Assembly: GCA_003148945.1 (NCBI GenBank)
Contig: QGGY01000006.1
Coordinates: forward strand, 62,001-126,000
Origin: Murimonas intestini
GTDB taxonomy: Bacteria > Bacillota > Clostridia > Lachnospirales > Lachnospiraceae
DNA: 64,000 nt
Direction of reading: 5' to 3'
Part shown: piece by piece, positions 33,431 through 42,405 of the stretch
How positions within the stretch are numbered: the stretch's first letter is position 1
How the letters are laid out: each line of letters starts with the position of its first letter
Notes under the pieces: generated by a model
The model's input: the letters and a program-made list of their open reading frames with translations, nothing else
What the model was told of the DNA's origin: nothing
Database searches by the model: none
Position numbers and translations under genes: made by a program

Positions 33431-34738
33431 TTACAGAGCGCTCATATCATGTGCGTCCTGGATGGACTCCATGTATTCCAGAGCTGTCATATCACCATTT
33501 AATAATGTCTGTACATTTTCCTGAGCAACTGTTGATGTCTCACTGTTCATAGTTGCTTCCCACCATGTGAATGCAGACTGTGCTTTTCCGATTTCATCCA
33601 GGACAACTTTTGTATATCCGCTTACAGAATCATCAGATACATCATATGTATATCCTTTTAAAGATCCCTGTTTTTCCATAGCTTCATTTCCGATATTCTC
33701 TACGAAATATTTCAGGAAATAGCTGCTTGCTTCGTCATATTTGTCTTTGCTGAAGCAGAGGATGTTTCCGCAGTTCATGGAGTACTCATCTGCCGGGCTG
33801 ATTGTCTCATCTACTACCGGTACATTGAAGAATCCGATTCCGTCTGCTCCTGCCAGGTTTTCAGATTCATTGTTCAGGTTAGATGTGAACCAGCTGCCGT
33901 TGTAGAAGATCGCTGCATCACCGGACATAAGCATTGTGCCTGCTGTATTCATATCAACTGTTGTAACGCCTTCTCCGAAGTATCCTGCTGTTGCCCAGTC
34001 CTGGATCTTCTGAGCTGCTGCAACATATCCTTCGTCTGTATAGCTTGCCTCACCCTGGTCTGCTTTTGAAAGAGCGTCAGCTCCCATAGTACGTACTGCG
34101 TAAGCATTGATCAGACGTGTAACGCCCCATTTGTCAGATCCGCCTGCTGCAAGAGGCTGGATTCCTTTATCACTCAGAGTTTTAAGTACATCTTCGAATT
34201 CATCCCATGTATTTGGAACTTCCACGCCTGCTTCCTCAAAGAGAGCCTTGTTGTACCAGAAGCCTTCTACGTTATGTCCAAGAGGAAGGTCATAGATCGT
34301 ATCTGTGCCGGAAAGGTTCTTCAGAAGAGCTACTGCTGACGGATTCAGGTTGTCCTCGATACCGAGTGTCTTTAATTCAGCTCCCACGTCCACGATCTTG
34401 TCTGCTTCGATCAGCTCCACGATCGGCTTGCCTGCTTCATATACGAAGATGTCAGGAAGGTCATTAGAAGCTGCCAGTGTAGCAACCTTCTGTTTTAAGT
34501 TATCTGCTGATACCAGCTCATACTCATAGTTGAAATTCGGATTGATCTCTTTATACTGGTCACAGATAGATTTGATGAGCACGCCATTGTCATTGTCCTC
34601 TGCCCAGATTGAAAGGATCTTGATTGTTTTCTCTAACTGAGGATCCTCAGTATTTTCAGCTGCAAGTGATACTGATCCGGCTGCCATTGTCATAATCATA
34701 GATGCAGAAAGCATTGTAGCAAGTAACTTTTTCTTCAT
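33431..34738 (-). CDS. Sugar ABC importer substrate-binding protein (operon 1), no lipobox Cys
   Basis: A 435-residue family 1 solute-binding protein. It has a signal peptide (MKKKLLATMLSASMIMTMAAG) but where a lipobox would place Cys the sequence reads AAGSVSLAAEN, so no lipid anchor is encoded and cleavage by signal peptidase I after SLAA is expected. In a Gram-positive cell this leaves anchoring unexplained. The mature part resembles oligosaccharide receptors. First gene of sugar operon 1; strong GGGAGG site. An inverted repeat sits upstream of its promoter region. Confidence 0.9.
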   Translation of the reverse strand: MKKKLLATMLSASMIMTMAAGSVSLAAENTEDPQLEKTIKILSIWAEDNDNGVLIKSICDQYKEINPNFNYEYELVSADNLKQKVATLAASNDLPDIFVYEAGKPIVELIEADKIVDVGAELKTLGIEDNLNPSAVALLKNLSGTDTIYDLPLGHNVEGFWYNKALFEEAGVEVPNTWDEFEDVLKTLSDKGIQPLAAGGSDKWGVTRLINAYAVRTMGADALSKADQGEASYTDEGYVAAAQKIQDWATAGYFGEGVTTVDMNTAGTMLMSGDAAIFYNGSWFTSNLNNESENLAGADGIGFFNVPVVDETISPADEYSMNCGNILCFSKDKYDEASSYFLKYFVENIGNEAMEKQGSLKGYTYDVSDDSVSGYTKVVLDEIGKAQSAFTWWEATMNSETSTVAQENVQTLLNGDMTALEYMESIQDAHDMSAL

Positions 34739-34858
34739 TTTGTTTCCTCCCTAATTATACGTTGTTTTTAAGCATTTTCACGAATCACCTGCGCAGGTTT
34801 TTCTTATGTATGTATAATATCACATGGTTTTTTTATTTTAAAGTCAGGATTTTTTAAT

Positions 34859-34892
34859 AATATGTACAGATTTTATATATTCTGTACATATT
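34859..34892. promoter_or_regulatory. Long inverted repeat upstream of sugar operon 1
   Basis: Perfect 12-bp repeat AATATGTACAGA-N10-TCTGTACATATT, 17 bp after the stop of the YesN-type regulator and about 120 bp before the binding-protein start. The downstream minus-strand -10 (around TATTATAC) lacks a good -35, so this fits an activator site. No U-run follows, so it is not a clear terminator. Confidence 0.6.
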
Positions 34893-34908
34893 TTGCCGTC
34901 ATTTTCCT

Positions 34909-35961
34909 TTATTTCTTCATCCCCTTAAATTCACTCGGAGTCACTCCCACATGCTTTTTGAAGATATCGCAGAAGTACCTGTAGTTATTATAGCCTACCA
35001 TCTCGCTCACTTCCGCCACCTTATGGCCGTCCAGCAGATAGCCCTTGGCCTTCTCGATCCTCATCCCCGTCAGATACTTCACAAAACTCATGCCCACCTC
35101 TGATTTAAACAGGATGCTCAGATACGCCGGATTCAGGCTTACCTGCTCTGCCAGCTCATTTAGTCCGAAATCCTCATTATAGTGGCTGTCAATATACTCC
35201 AGAAGCCTGCTGATGATCCTGTGGCTGCTGGCTGTCTTTCTGGATTCCAGAACCTCTGTCATCTGCTTTACCAGCTCTCTGATATACCCTGCTATCTGCT
35301 CCTCATTCTCACATTTCTCAAATTCAGAGTAGGAGACATGGATGCGCCTGTCACTCCTCTGGTCCACAAAGACCTCCACAGCTACGCAGATCATCCTGTA
35401 GGCTTCTTTCTTATATACATCTATATCAGAAGCGTAGCTTCCTATGAGACGCAGGTTCTCCTCCACCGCATCCGCGAATTCCCCTGCCTTCTCATCCAGT
35501 ATGCTGCAGATCATAAGCTCTGTCCTGCCTTCCAGGGCAGTCCTGTATTTCCTGGCAGCATCCCTCTCTTTTTCTTTCTCTTCCTTCCTCTCATTTTCCG
35601 TATCGATCATAGAGATCACTTCTGATACCTTCTCTATGGTCACAGGCTTGTCTATATAGCTCTTTACCCCAAGCGTCAGCGCCCTTCTGGCGTATTCAAA
35701 CTCTGTATACCCGCTGATCACAATAAAACTGGTATCCGGCAGGAATTCCTTCGCCTCCTCTATGAGGGACAATCCGTCCAGACCAGGTATCCTGATATCT
35801 GTAATGACAATGTCGGGCCTCTCTCTGCGTATCACTTCCAGGGCCTCTATTCCGTCATAAGCAAATCCCACCACCTCACAGTTGAGCTTCTCCCTCTGGA
35901 TAATGGCCTTTATCCCCTCCACTACAATATACTCATCATCAATTACCACTAACCGGTGCAT
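34909..35961 (-). CDS. YesN-type response regulator with AraC DNA-binding domain (operon 1)
   Basis: A 350-residue regulator. Receiver (1-125) with DDE at 8-10, Asp near 55 in IVITDIRIPGLDG and Lys in SYIDKPV. Linker helices (130-240) and AraC-type double helix-turn-helix (250-348) with LNPAYLSILFKSEVGMSF and VGYNNYRYFCDIFKKHVGVTPSEF. Starts inside the end of the sensor kinase gene (23-bp overlap), a standard YesMN pairing. Probably activates the adjacent binding-protein operon through the long inverted repeat. Confidence 0.95.
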   Translation of the reverse strand: MHRLVVIDDEYIVVEGIKAIIQREKLNCEVVGFAYDGIEALEVIRRERPDIVITDIRIPGLDGLSLIEEAKEFLPDTSFIVISGYTEFEYARRALTLGVKSYIDKPVTIEKVSEVISMIDTENERKEEKEKERDAARKYRTALEGRTELMICSILDEKAGEFADAVEENLRLIGSYASDIDVYKKEAYRMICVAVEVFVDQRSDRRIHVSYSEFEKCENEEQIAGYIRELVKQMTEVLESRKTASSHRIISRLLEYIDSHYNEDFGLNELAEQVSLNPAYLSILFKSEVGMSFVKYLTGMRIEKAKGYLLDGHKVAEVSEMVGYNNYRYFCDIFKKHVGVTPSEFKGMKK

Positions 35962-37711
35962 CTTTCTCCTCCTTTACTATCGGCAAAATAAAGGTTGCCG
36001 TTGTTCCCACATTCACCTCACTTGTAAAGTTTACCGTATATCCGTCCCCATAAAACAGCCTGATGCGCTCTCTGATATTGCGTACTCCGTAGCCTTTCTC
36101 CAGCTCTGCCATATCCTTTATCCCCACACCATTGTCGCTCAGGATGAAATGCAGAGAATCACCGTCCCTGTATCCCTTCACGCTTATCCTTCCGTTTCCG
36201 CGTTTTGCCTCCAGGCCGTGGTACATGGAGTTTTCCACAACAGGCTGAAGGATAAAGCTGAGTATCTTCAGATCCATGATGTCCTCAGCCACGTCCAGCA
36301 CAAATTCAAATCTCCCGTGATAACGCATGTTCTGGATCTTCATATAAGCCTTTATCTTCGCTATCTCGTCCTTAACATAGATCAGCTTGTTTCCCTGGTT
36401 CAGGCTCAGTTTAAAGGTGTCAGACAGCGCCATGACCATCTCCGCCATATCGTCAGCATTGTGGATGACCGCCATAAAATAGAGTGAATCCAGAGTATTA
36501 TAAAGGAAATGTGGATTGATCTGGGACTGGAGGAGCAGCAGCTCCGCCTCCCTCTCCTTGATCTCAGTATTCAGCAGGCGTTCGCGCAGCTCCAGATTAT
36601 TTGTCACCATGCCCTTGAATTTATTTCCTATCTTACCGATCTCACTGTCGTCAAACTCCGCCTCTATCTTATAATTTCCTTCACCCACTGCCTCAATAGT
36701 CTTCTCCAGGGCATCCAGCGGATGGATGATCCTCCTTGAGATAGCAGCTGATACATAGAAACTGAAAGCTATCAGGCTGATACCCGCCAAAAGCGTGATC
36801 CATCCTATATAACTGCTGTCATGGCTCAGTTCGCTCTTTTCAATTACATTTATGATCTCCCAGCCTGTAGTTATATTCTGGTAAGCGCTGTACAGATATC
36901 TGTTCTCCCTGTCTTCCGTATAATCTTCAAGGATATCGTCCTTCGCTTCCTGGGCGCCATTATAATAGACAAGGGGGACAGGGGCCTCCCCATCCCATTT
37001 CGTCTTCTGCACATCAAGTATCATATACCTGTTAGTGACATATCCTTCATTTTTTGTGCCAAATGCCTTCTCAAACATAGTCTTCCTGGTATTCAGCACA
37101 AGATACCCCATAGTCTTGTGGCTGTACGGATTGATGAGCATCTTGACCATGGAGAAGCAGTCATTCGCCTCATCATCATAGAGCACATTATAACCGAAGA
37201 AGACTTCCTTTCCCCGTGCCTCCCCGGCTGTCTCTACCCAGTCCTCTTCCAGGATATTGTCCGTTCTGTAGTAATGGTTTACTTTCGACGTAGTCCTGCT
37301 GTTCTTTGTATAATAGCGCATGTTTCCATTACTGTTCACCACCAGAGCTGACTGGATAGCTGATTCATATGACACGATCTCGCCCAGTATGCGTTCCAGC
37401 TTCAGGTTGTTGTAGCTGGAAAAATATGCATTAGTGCTCGTCTCATTCTCCATAACATCCACAAAACTCTCATCTGTCAAAAGCCCCCTGGACTGTTCGA
37501 TCATGGGCTTTAGCTGGATATCTATGATATTGCTGGAGACCTGAAGGTTATTCAGGTGCAGATTCTGGTAATTATTCTCCATTGTTTTTTTAGACAGGAT
37601 AAATATGACAACGCCAAGAACAGCCGTTGTCAGGATCGACACGACTGCCATTGACCAGAATATTTGATTTCTGATGCTGAGACCACGCATTTTTTTAACC
37701 CACTTTTTCAT
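35939..37711 (-). CDS. YesM-type sensor histidine kinase (operon 1)
   Basis: About 590 residues. One membrane helix near the N-terminus, a large extracellular sensor region, a second helix (ITLLAGISLIAFSFYVSA), HAMP, then the His_kinase helix LLQSQINPHFLYNTLDSLY with the phospho-acceptor His in NPHFLYN. The ATPase domain has VENSMYHGLE and SDNGVGIKD. I start at the ATG giving MKKWVKK, 4 nt after GAGGGAATG; an ATG directly before it and a TTG further up are alternatives. Pairs with the YesN regulator. Confidence 0.93.
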   Translation of the reverse strand: MKKWVKKMRGLSIRNQIFWSMAVVSILTTAVLGVVIFILSKKTMENNYQNLHLNNLQVSSNIIDIQLKPMIEQSRGLLTDESFVDVMENETSTNAYFSSYNNLKLERILGEIVSYESAIQSALVVNSNGNMRYYTKNSRTTSKVNHYYRTDNILEEDWVETAGEARGKEVFFGYNVLYDDEANDCFSMVKMLINPYSHKTMGYLVLNTRKTMFEKAFGTKNEGYVTNRYMILDVQKTKWDGEAPVPLVYYNGAQEAKDDILEDYTEDRENRYLYSAYQNITTGWEIINVIEKSELSHDSSYIGWITLLAGISLIAFSFYVSAAISRRIIHPLDALEKTIEAVGEGNYKIEAEFDDSEIGKIGNKFKGMVTNNLELRERLLNTEIKEREAELLLLQSQINPHFLYNTLDSLYFMAVIHNADDMAEMVMALSDTFKLSLNQGNKLIYVKDEIAKIKAYMKIQNMRYHGRFEFVLDVAEDIMDLKILSFILQPVVENSMYHGLEAKRGNGRISVKGYRDGDSLHFILSDNGVGIKDMAELEKGYGVRNIRERIRLFYGDGYTVNFTSEVNVGTTATFILPIVKEEKDAPVSGN

Positions 37712-37758
37712 CATTCCCTCATATCCGGGAAGCAGGCCTTCTCCCAAAGCCTTCCGCG

Positions 37759-40002
37759 CTATCTGATCTTCTTTACAGATGAAATGATCTCGCGCACTTC
37801 GTCAGGAGAAGCCACTTCCAGGTCCATTTCTCTCACCAGTCTTACAAGCTTCTCTACCAGTTCATAATTATATACTGCATCCCTGTCATTTGACAAGAAG
37901 CGGCTGTCTTCGAATCCGATCCTCACAAGAGACGCTCCCATGGCGATGGCAGCTGCAAGGAAGGTCCAGTTATCCCTTCCAAAATGCGTCACACCCCACA
38001 GACATCCCTCGGGCACAAATGAACGGAAGGCGGCAAGCGCTTCTATGGTGGGCTGCATCCCTCCCTTATGGCCGAAGACCAGGTTAAACCATACCGGGGT
38101 CCTGTAGGGCACTTCCTCAAATACAAGTTTCATATTGTTGATCATGCCGATATCAAAAACTTCTATTTCCGGAATCACATTCTTTTCATAACATTGGCCC
38201 GCGCAATAGCGGATATCATCAAAGGAATTTACATAGACAGCTTCCCCCAGGTTGGTGGAGCCTCCATTGAGTGACCCGCTCTCGGCCCACTTATAGTCAA
38301 GGGGATTGCAGCGCTGCACAATGTCCATGTCAGAGATTCCTCCTGTTGATACCTGGATAACGACATCCCGCTTTGCACGTATCATGTCGAGGGCCTCGGT
38401 CATATTGGTGATATCAGGCGTCAGAACGCCCTCCCTCGTCTTACAGTGGAGATGGCAGATGCCTGCCCCAAGATCAATACACTTTGCCACGTCCTCCGCC
38501 AGCTCTTCCGGCACAAGCGGTTCCGGACCTGCCACCGGGGCTACTGATATCATAATTTTCCTTTTGCTGCTGCTCAATTCCTTCACCACCTTTTTCAGAG
38601 TATCTGCCTCACCTACATTTCCAGGGAAGATCACATAAGGTATCCCCGGAAATTTACTGCCCTCATCTGTCTTCCACACAGGAATGCCCGGCTGCACCTG
38701 ACCCAACACCCACGCCCGCTTCACGCCCAGGGCCTTTACGCCTATGTCACTTGATGTGATCCCGCCCTTTGCCACCACAAAGGCAGGGCGCACACTAAGC
38801 CTTCCCACCAGCTGCTGCACAGCTTCCGAGATCCTCACTGAACGCAGGAGCGCCGCTTCCTTCGTATCATTTTCCAGCGTCAGCAGGCGGCGTTTTGTGT
38901 ATATCACCACGCTCCTGCCCTGCCTGATAAGAGCCTCCGCCCGGGCCACCTTAGACTCTGTCTCCTGTTCAAGCCCGTCTTCAAGGACAAGATCAGAGTT
39001 AAACTCCATAAATTCCAGATTTTTCAGTTCTCTTAAATTCTGCAGCTGCTGTGTAGTCTTAGCTGTATGAGAGCCGATCACTACTATGCCTCCGTGCACT
39101 GCAGATCCCCCTGTCATCTCCCGGCGTTTCAGAAGAGGACGGCTGCTGATCCCACCAACAGCCTTCACAAAATCAGCTGCCGTGCGGAACAGGAAATCCT
39201 TTCCCGCAGCCATAGCCCGGTACAGGGCAGTGCAGAATACTTCCAGGTCCTCAGGCTCTGTGGCATTGACTATGATTTTACTAAATCCCTCTGCCGCCAT
39301 AAGTTTCTGATAAACAGATTCTATATCTGCATTTTTCAATTCCTCAAGGGTTATGGCAGTCACTGATTCTGCCGGATATTTTCCTTTTGTCTTTTCTTCT
39401 ATGTATTCCCTTAAGTCGGAACTGCTGTACCCGAAGGTCTTATCCCCTGCAAATTCAGTCTCTCCCGCGGGAACCAGCTCATCTCCATATTTTACATAGT
39501 GCACATTTCCAACAGTGAACCTTCCGCCTGCCTTAAAGAAGGGTATCATGATCTCTCCGTCAGCGCTCTTTCTGCTGCATTTCACCAAAGTATCATTTAA
39601 GATCCCTGTCTCCAACGGGAAATGACCGCGCAGGGTGGAATCCCCTCTGCTGATGACAGCGTAGGGAATACCTGCCTTCCTGGCGGCCTTATCTACATTC
39701 CTTGCTATTTCCTCATGTACCCTGGAGGTCTCTTCCTCAGTCATTCCCCTGGAATTGGTTAATATATAAAACAGCTTTTCCTTTTCTGCAAACCCTCTTT
39801 CCAGGCTCTCCTCCGACCAGTCCGTATAGACAGCCACATCATGCACCGCCTGGACTCCTGTGGGATCGTCATCCAGAACCACAAATTTTACCGGGCTCTT
39901 TCTGATCTCCCTCTGCAGTTCTTCCCTGACTGCCTCTGCCTGGCTTTCAGGGTCTTCTGCTCTGTATTTTTCAATGATCTCTTTGTAAGATAAATGCTTC
40001 AT
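37759..40002 (-). CDS. Fusion of four-carbon acid sugar kinase (DUF1537/OtnK) and BKACE domain
   Basis: A 747-residue bifunctional protein. Residues ~1-455 are a four-carbon acid sugar kinase: FVVLDDDPTGVQAVHD (N-terminal Asp motif), SRGDSTLRGHFPLE, FRTAADFVKAVGG, VVAKGGITSSDIG and GKFPG-type VIFPGNVG. Residues ~465-745 are a BKACE (3-keto-5-aminohexanoate cleavage-like) domain: MISVAPVAGPEP, GAGICHLHCKTREG (metal His pair), QVSTGG, NLVFGHKGGMQP, FGRDNWTFLAAAIAMGASLVRIGFEDS. The kinase family phosphorylates erythronate/threonate-like acids; BKACE condenses beta-keto acids with acetyl-CoA. First gene of the operon with the YesMN pair. Start has GGGAGG. Confidence 0.9.
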   Translation of the reverse strand: MKHLSYKEIIEKYRAEDPESQAEAVREELQREIRKSPVKFVVLDDDPTGVQAVHDVAVYTDWSEESLERGFAEKEKLFYILTNSRGMTEEETSRVHEEIARNVDKAARKAGIPYAVISRGDSTLRGHFPLETGILNDTLVKCSRKSADGEIMIPFFKAGGRFTVGNVHYVKYGDELVPAGETEFAGDKTFGYSSSDLREYIEEKTKGKYPAESVTAITLEELKNADIESVYQKLMAAEGFSKIIVNATEPEDLEVFCTALYRAMAAGKDFLFRTAADFVKAVGGISSRPLLKRREMTGGSAVHGGIVVIGSHTAKTTQQLQNLRELKNLEFMEFNSDLVLEDGLEQETESKVARAEALIRQGRSVVIYTKRRLLTLENDTKEAALLRSVRISEAVQQLVGRLSVRPAFVVAKGGITSSDIGVKALGVKRAWVLGQVQPGIPVWKTDEGSKFPGIPYVIFPGNVGEADTLKKVVKELSSSKRKIMISVAPVAGPEPLVPEELAEDVAKCIDLGAGICHLHCKTREGVLTPDITNMTEALDMIRAKRDVVIQVSTGGISDMDIVQRCNPLDYKWAESGSLNGGSTNLGEAVYVNSFDDIRYCAGQCYEKNVIPEIEVFDIGMINNMKLVFEEVPYRTPVWFNLVFGHKGGMQPTIEALAAFRSFVPEGCLWGVTHFGRDNWTFLAAAIAMGASLVRIGFEDSRFLSNDRDAVYNYELVEKLVRLVREMDLEVASPDEVREIISSVKKIR

Positions 40003-40032
40003 TTCGTCCTCCCTGTCTCTGCTTCAAACTTT

Positions 40033-40125
40033 TCCACATTTTTTTGCGGTTAATGCACACCTTTATGCACTTTTACACATAGTTTTCCACATTATCCCTA
40101 TTGTTTCTAGTATAATATCCACATT
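40033..40125. repeat. Three copies of TCCACATT in the kinase-BKACE promoter region
   Basis: Direct copies at 40033-40040, 40086-40093 and 40118-40125 (minus strand AATGTGGA). The last lies between the -35 and -10. Possible regulator half-sites. Confidence 0.35.
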
Positions 40126-40137
40126 TTCTTCTTACAA
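40109..40137 (-). promoter_or_regulatory. Promoter of the kinase-BKACE/YesMN operon
   Basis: TTGTAA (complement of 40132-40137), 17 nt, TATACT (40109-40114), about 105 bp before the start codon. Confidence 0.55.
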
Positions 40138-40190
40138 GTTCATTTTATTCAGTATTTTGTACAAGTTTTTTAGGTATTTAAAAATCCTGG

Positions 40191-40868
40191 CTACTGAGCC
40201 GGTACAAATCCGTTTTCAATCATCTGGTTTACCACCTGCTGCTGCCTCTCCTTTGCCAGCTCCGGGTTCACCCTGGGGTCATAGACGGAAGGAGCGTTGG
40301 GTATCCCAGCCAGCATGGTGCATTCATCGTCTGTCAGATACCTGGGCTCTTTTCCGAAATATCCCTCGCTGGCCTCTCCCACCCCGTAATATCCGCTGCC
40401 GAAATATATGGTGTTTACATATAATTCCAGTATCTCATCCTTTGTATAATGTCTCTCCAGGTCAAAAGCGGCAAATACTTCCGCTGCCTTTCTTGTCATC
40501 TCCTTTTCCTGAGTAAAATACAGGTTTTTAGCCAGCTGCTGCGTGATCGTACTCCCGCCCTCCACAAAAGAGAGCGCCTTCACATTATTGACTACAGCTC
40601 TTCCGATGGCTATGATATCGATTCCAAAGTGGTCATAAAACCTGTGGTCTTCTACTGCCACTACAGCCTCTAAATATGTCAGGGGCATGTCCTTTATACT
40701 TGTATAACCCGGCTGTGACCTGATCTCATCCACCTTTGCCTCCAGGCTCTGCGCGGCCTCTGCCTTATGGTACATCTGATATCCCTGGTAAGCGAAATAT
40801 CCGCACACGCAGATACAGATTAAAAAAAGTACTGCCGCAATTTTACCTACTGCTTTTAATATTCTCAT
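40191..40868 (-). CDS. mtgA: Monofunctional peptidoglycan glycosyltransferase (GT51)
   Basis: A 225-residue membrane-anchored GT51 enzyme that polymerises lipid II. One N-terminal membrane helix (~5-28), then the family motifs: AVVAVEDHRFYDHFGID with catalytic Glu, EGGSTITQQLAKNLY, RKAAEVFAAFDLERHYTKDEILELYVN with the second Glu, and LAGIPNAPSVYDP. No transpeptidase domain. I use the ATG at 40868 after AAGGAGG. It lies downstream of the hydrogenase gene but functional linkage is unlikely. Confidence 0.93.
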   Translation of the reverse strand: MRILKAVGKIAAVLFLICICVCGYFAYQGYQMYHKAEAAQSLEAKVDEIRSQPGYTSIKDMPLTYLEAVVAVEDHRFYDHFGIDIIAIGRAVVNNVKALSFVEGGSTITQQLAKNLYFTQEKEMTRKAAEVFAAFDLERHYTKDEILELYVNTIYFGSGYYGVGEASEGYFGKEPRYLTDDECTMLAGIPNAPSVYDPRVNPELAKERQQQVVNQMIENGFVPAQ

Positions 40869-40967
40869 ATAAACCTCCTTTTTCTGCACGAAAACACCTC
40901 GCGGAACATTGAAAGGCTGAACTGTTACTGCGGCAGTACTCTGTCAAATCCCATGCAGGCCAGATAC

Positions 40968-42338
40968 TTAGCCCAAGTCAGCGCTCCTGTCCTGATATAC
41001 AGTATGGAGCATCTTCTCGGCAAGTCCGCTTAACGGTTTTCCGTAAAATTCTTTATAAAGAGCCAGGATTTCTTCATTTTCATGGCTCTTTCTCACCTTC
41101 ATGGTTCTATCCCTGTTGTACAGACTCGCAATCCTTTTATACCGCAGCACATCACCCTGGAAGTTTTTATCCTTGGGCTGTCCGCCGCCTCCGATGCACC
41201 CGCCCGGACATGTCATTACTTCGATAAAATGGTAGTTTTTCTCTCCTGACTTGACACTCTCTATTACTCTGCGCACATTACCTGTTCCATATACCACAGC
41301 TACATTCACTGTCATATCCCCAACCAGCAGGCTGGCCTCCTTCACTCCGTCCATTCCTCTGACCGGAGTCAATTCATACAGCTGGGATGGAGCCTCTTCT
41401 TTTGTTATGTATTCATAAGCAGTCCTCAGGGCCGCTTCCATAACACCGCCTGTATTCCCGAATATGACCCCTGCGCCGGAGCCCTGTCCCATCAGTCTGT
41501 CAAATTCTGCCGGCTGTACAGAAGCAAAATCAATCCCTTCTTCTCTGGCCCACATTGCAGCCTCTCTTGTTGTGATGACATGGTCCATATCCCTGATACC
41601 TTCTTTTCCCAGATACTCTCCGGCTGCCTTCATCTCGTCCCTGCGGATCTCAAATTTTTTAGCAGTGCAGGGGGTCAATGCCACATTTACGATCCGCTCC
41701 GGGTCGATCCCCATCTTCTGTGCAAAATAAGTCTTAATCGTAGGTCCCTGCATTCCGATCGGGCTTTTTGCAGTGGAGATATTCGGCAATATTTCAGGAT
41801 AGTATGTCTCCGCAAACTTAACCCATGCAGGACAGCAGCTGGTAAACTGCGGCAGCGGTCCGCTCCCTTCCGTAATCCTTGAGATAAGTTCGCTGGCTTC
41901 TTCCATGATCGTAAGATCTGCTGCAAAATTTGTGTCCAGCACATAATCTGCACCCAGCGCTTTCAGAAGTCCCACCATACGTCCCTCTACAAAACTGCCG
42001 TCCTCCATTCCAAATTCTTCTCCCAGAGATGCCCTGACAGACGGGGATGTGCTGACGATCACGATCTTTTCCTTATCCTGTACCGCTTCTCTTACCTGCC
42101 GGTACTCGAATACCTCTGTGATGCTTTCCACAGGACAGACATTCGCACACTGCCCGCAGTTTATACAGATAGCTCTGTCATTTGTTTTTGCAAGATCATA
42201 CATTCCCAGCACTGAGATATAATCCTCACACATCCTTTTACACTGCCCGCATTTGATGCATTTTTCCTCGTGTCTCATGATTGCCGGATTGTCACTGTCA
42301 ATAGGTACCCTTATTTCCGTTGATAAATGTCTGCTCAT
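40968..42338 (-). CDS. [FeFe]-hydrogenase, short two-ferredoxin-cluster type
   Basis: A 456-residue enzyme for H2 formation or oxidation, or a related redox sensor. Two [4Fe-4S] motifs: C27-x2-C-x2-C-x3-C37 and C58-x2-C-x2-C-x3-C68. H-cluster motifs: TSCCPAW (166-172), LTPCTAKKFE (221-230) and EVMTCPGGCIGGGGQP (373-388). All four cluster Cys are present, including the proton-relay Cys in TSCC. In the best-studied enzymes motif 2 reads MPC; here the Met is Thr222, as I recall from some group B (M2-type) proteins. Maturases HydEFG are not in the window. Own promoter with a perfect palindrome. Confidence 0.92.
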   Translation of the reverse strand: MSRHLSTEIRVPIDSDNPAIMRHEEKCIKCGQCKRMCEDYISVLGMYDLAKTNDRAICINCGQCANVCPVESITEVFEYRQVREAVQDKEKIVIVSTSPSVRASLGEEFGMEDGSFVEGRMVGLLKALGADYVLDTNFAADLTIMEEASELISRITEGSGPLPQFTSCCPAWVKFAETYYPEILPNISTAKSPIGMQGPTIKTYFAQKMGIDPERIVNVALTPCTAKKFEIRRDEMKAAGEYLGKEGIRDMDHVITTREAAMWAREEGIDFASVQPAEFDRLMGQGSGAGVIFGNTGGVMEAALRTAYEYITKEEAPSQLYELTPVRGMDGVKEASLLVGDMTVNVAVVYGTGNVRRVIESVKSGEKNYHFIEVMTCPGGCIGGGGQPKDKNFQGDVLRYKRIASLYNRDRTMKVRKSHENEEILALYKEFYGKPLSGLAEKMLHTVYQDRSADLG

Positions 42339-42357
42339 AGTTGACCTCCCTTAATAT

Positions 42358-42376
42358 AATAGTAATAATTACTATT
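42358..42376. promoter_or_regulatory. 19-bp perfect palindromic operator at the hydrogenase promoter
   Basis: AATAGTAAT-A-ATTACTATT, directly adjoining the -10 box on the downstream side and just before the ribosome-binding site. Typical size and place for a dimeric repressor. The remaining DNA up to 42678 (the interval 42339-42678 has no gene) holds the promoter, a weak terminator and A/T-rich spacer. Confidence 0.7.
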
Positions 42377-42405
42377 ATTGTAACTGTATTATTGGAGTCT
42401 GTCAA
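42377..42405 (-). promoter_or_regulatory. Promoter of the [FeFe]-hydrogenase
   Basis: Consensus TTGACA (complement of 42400-42405), 17 nt, TACAAT (42377-42382). Confidence 0.8.
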
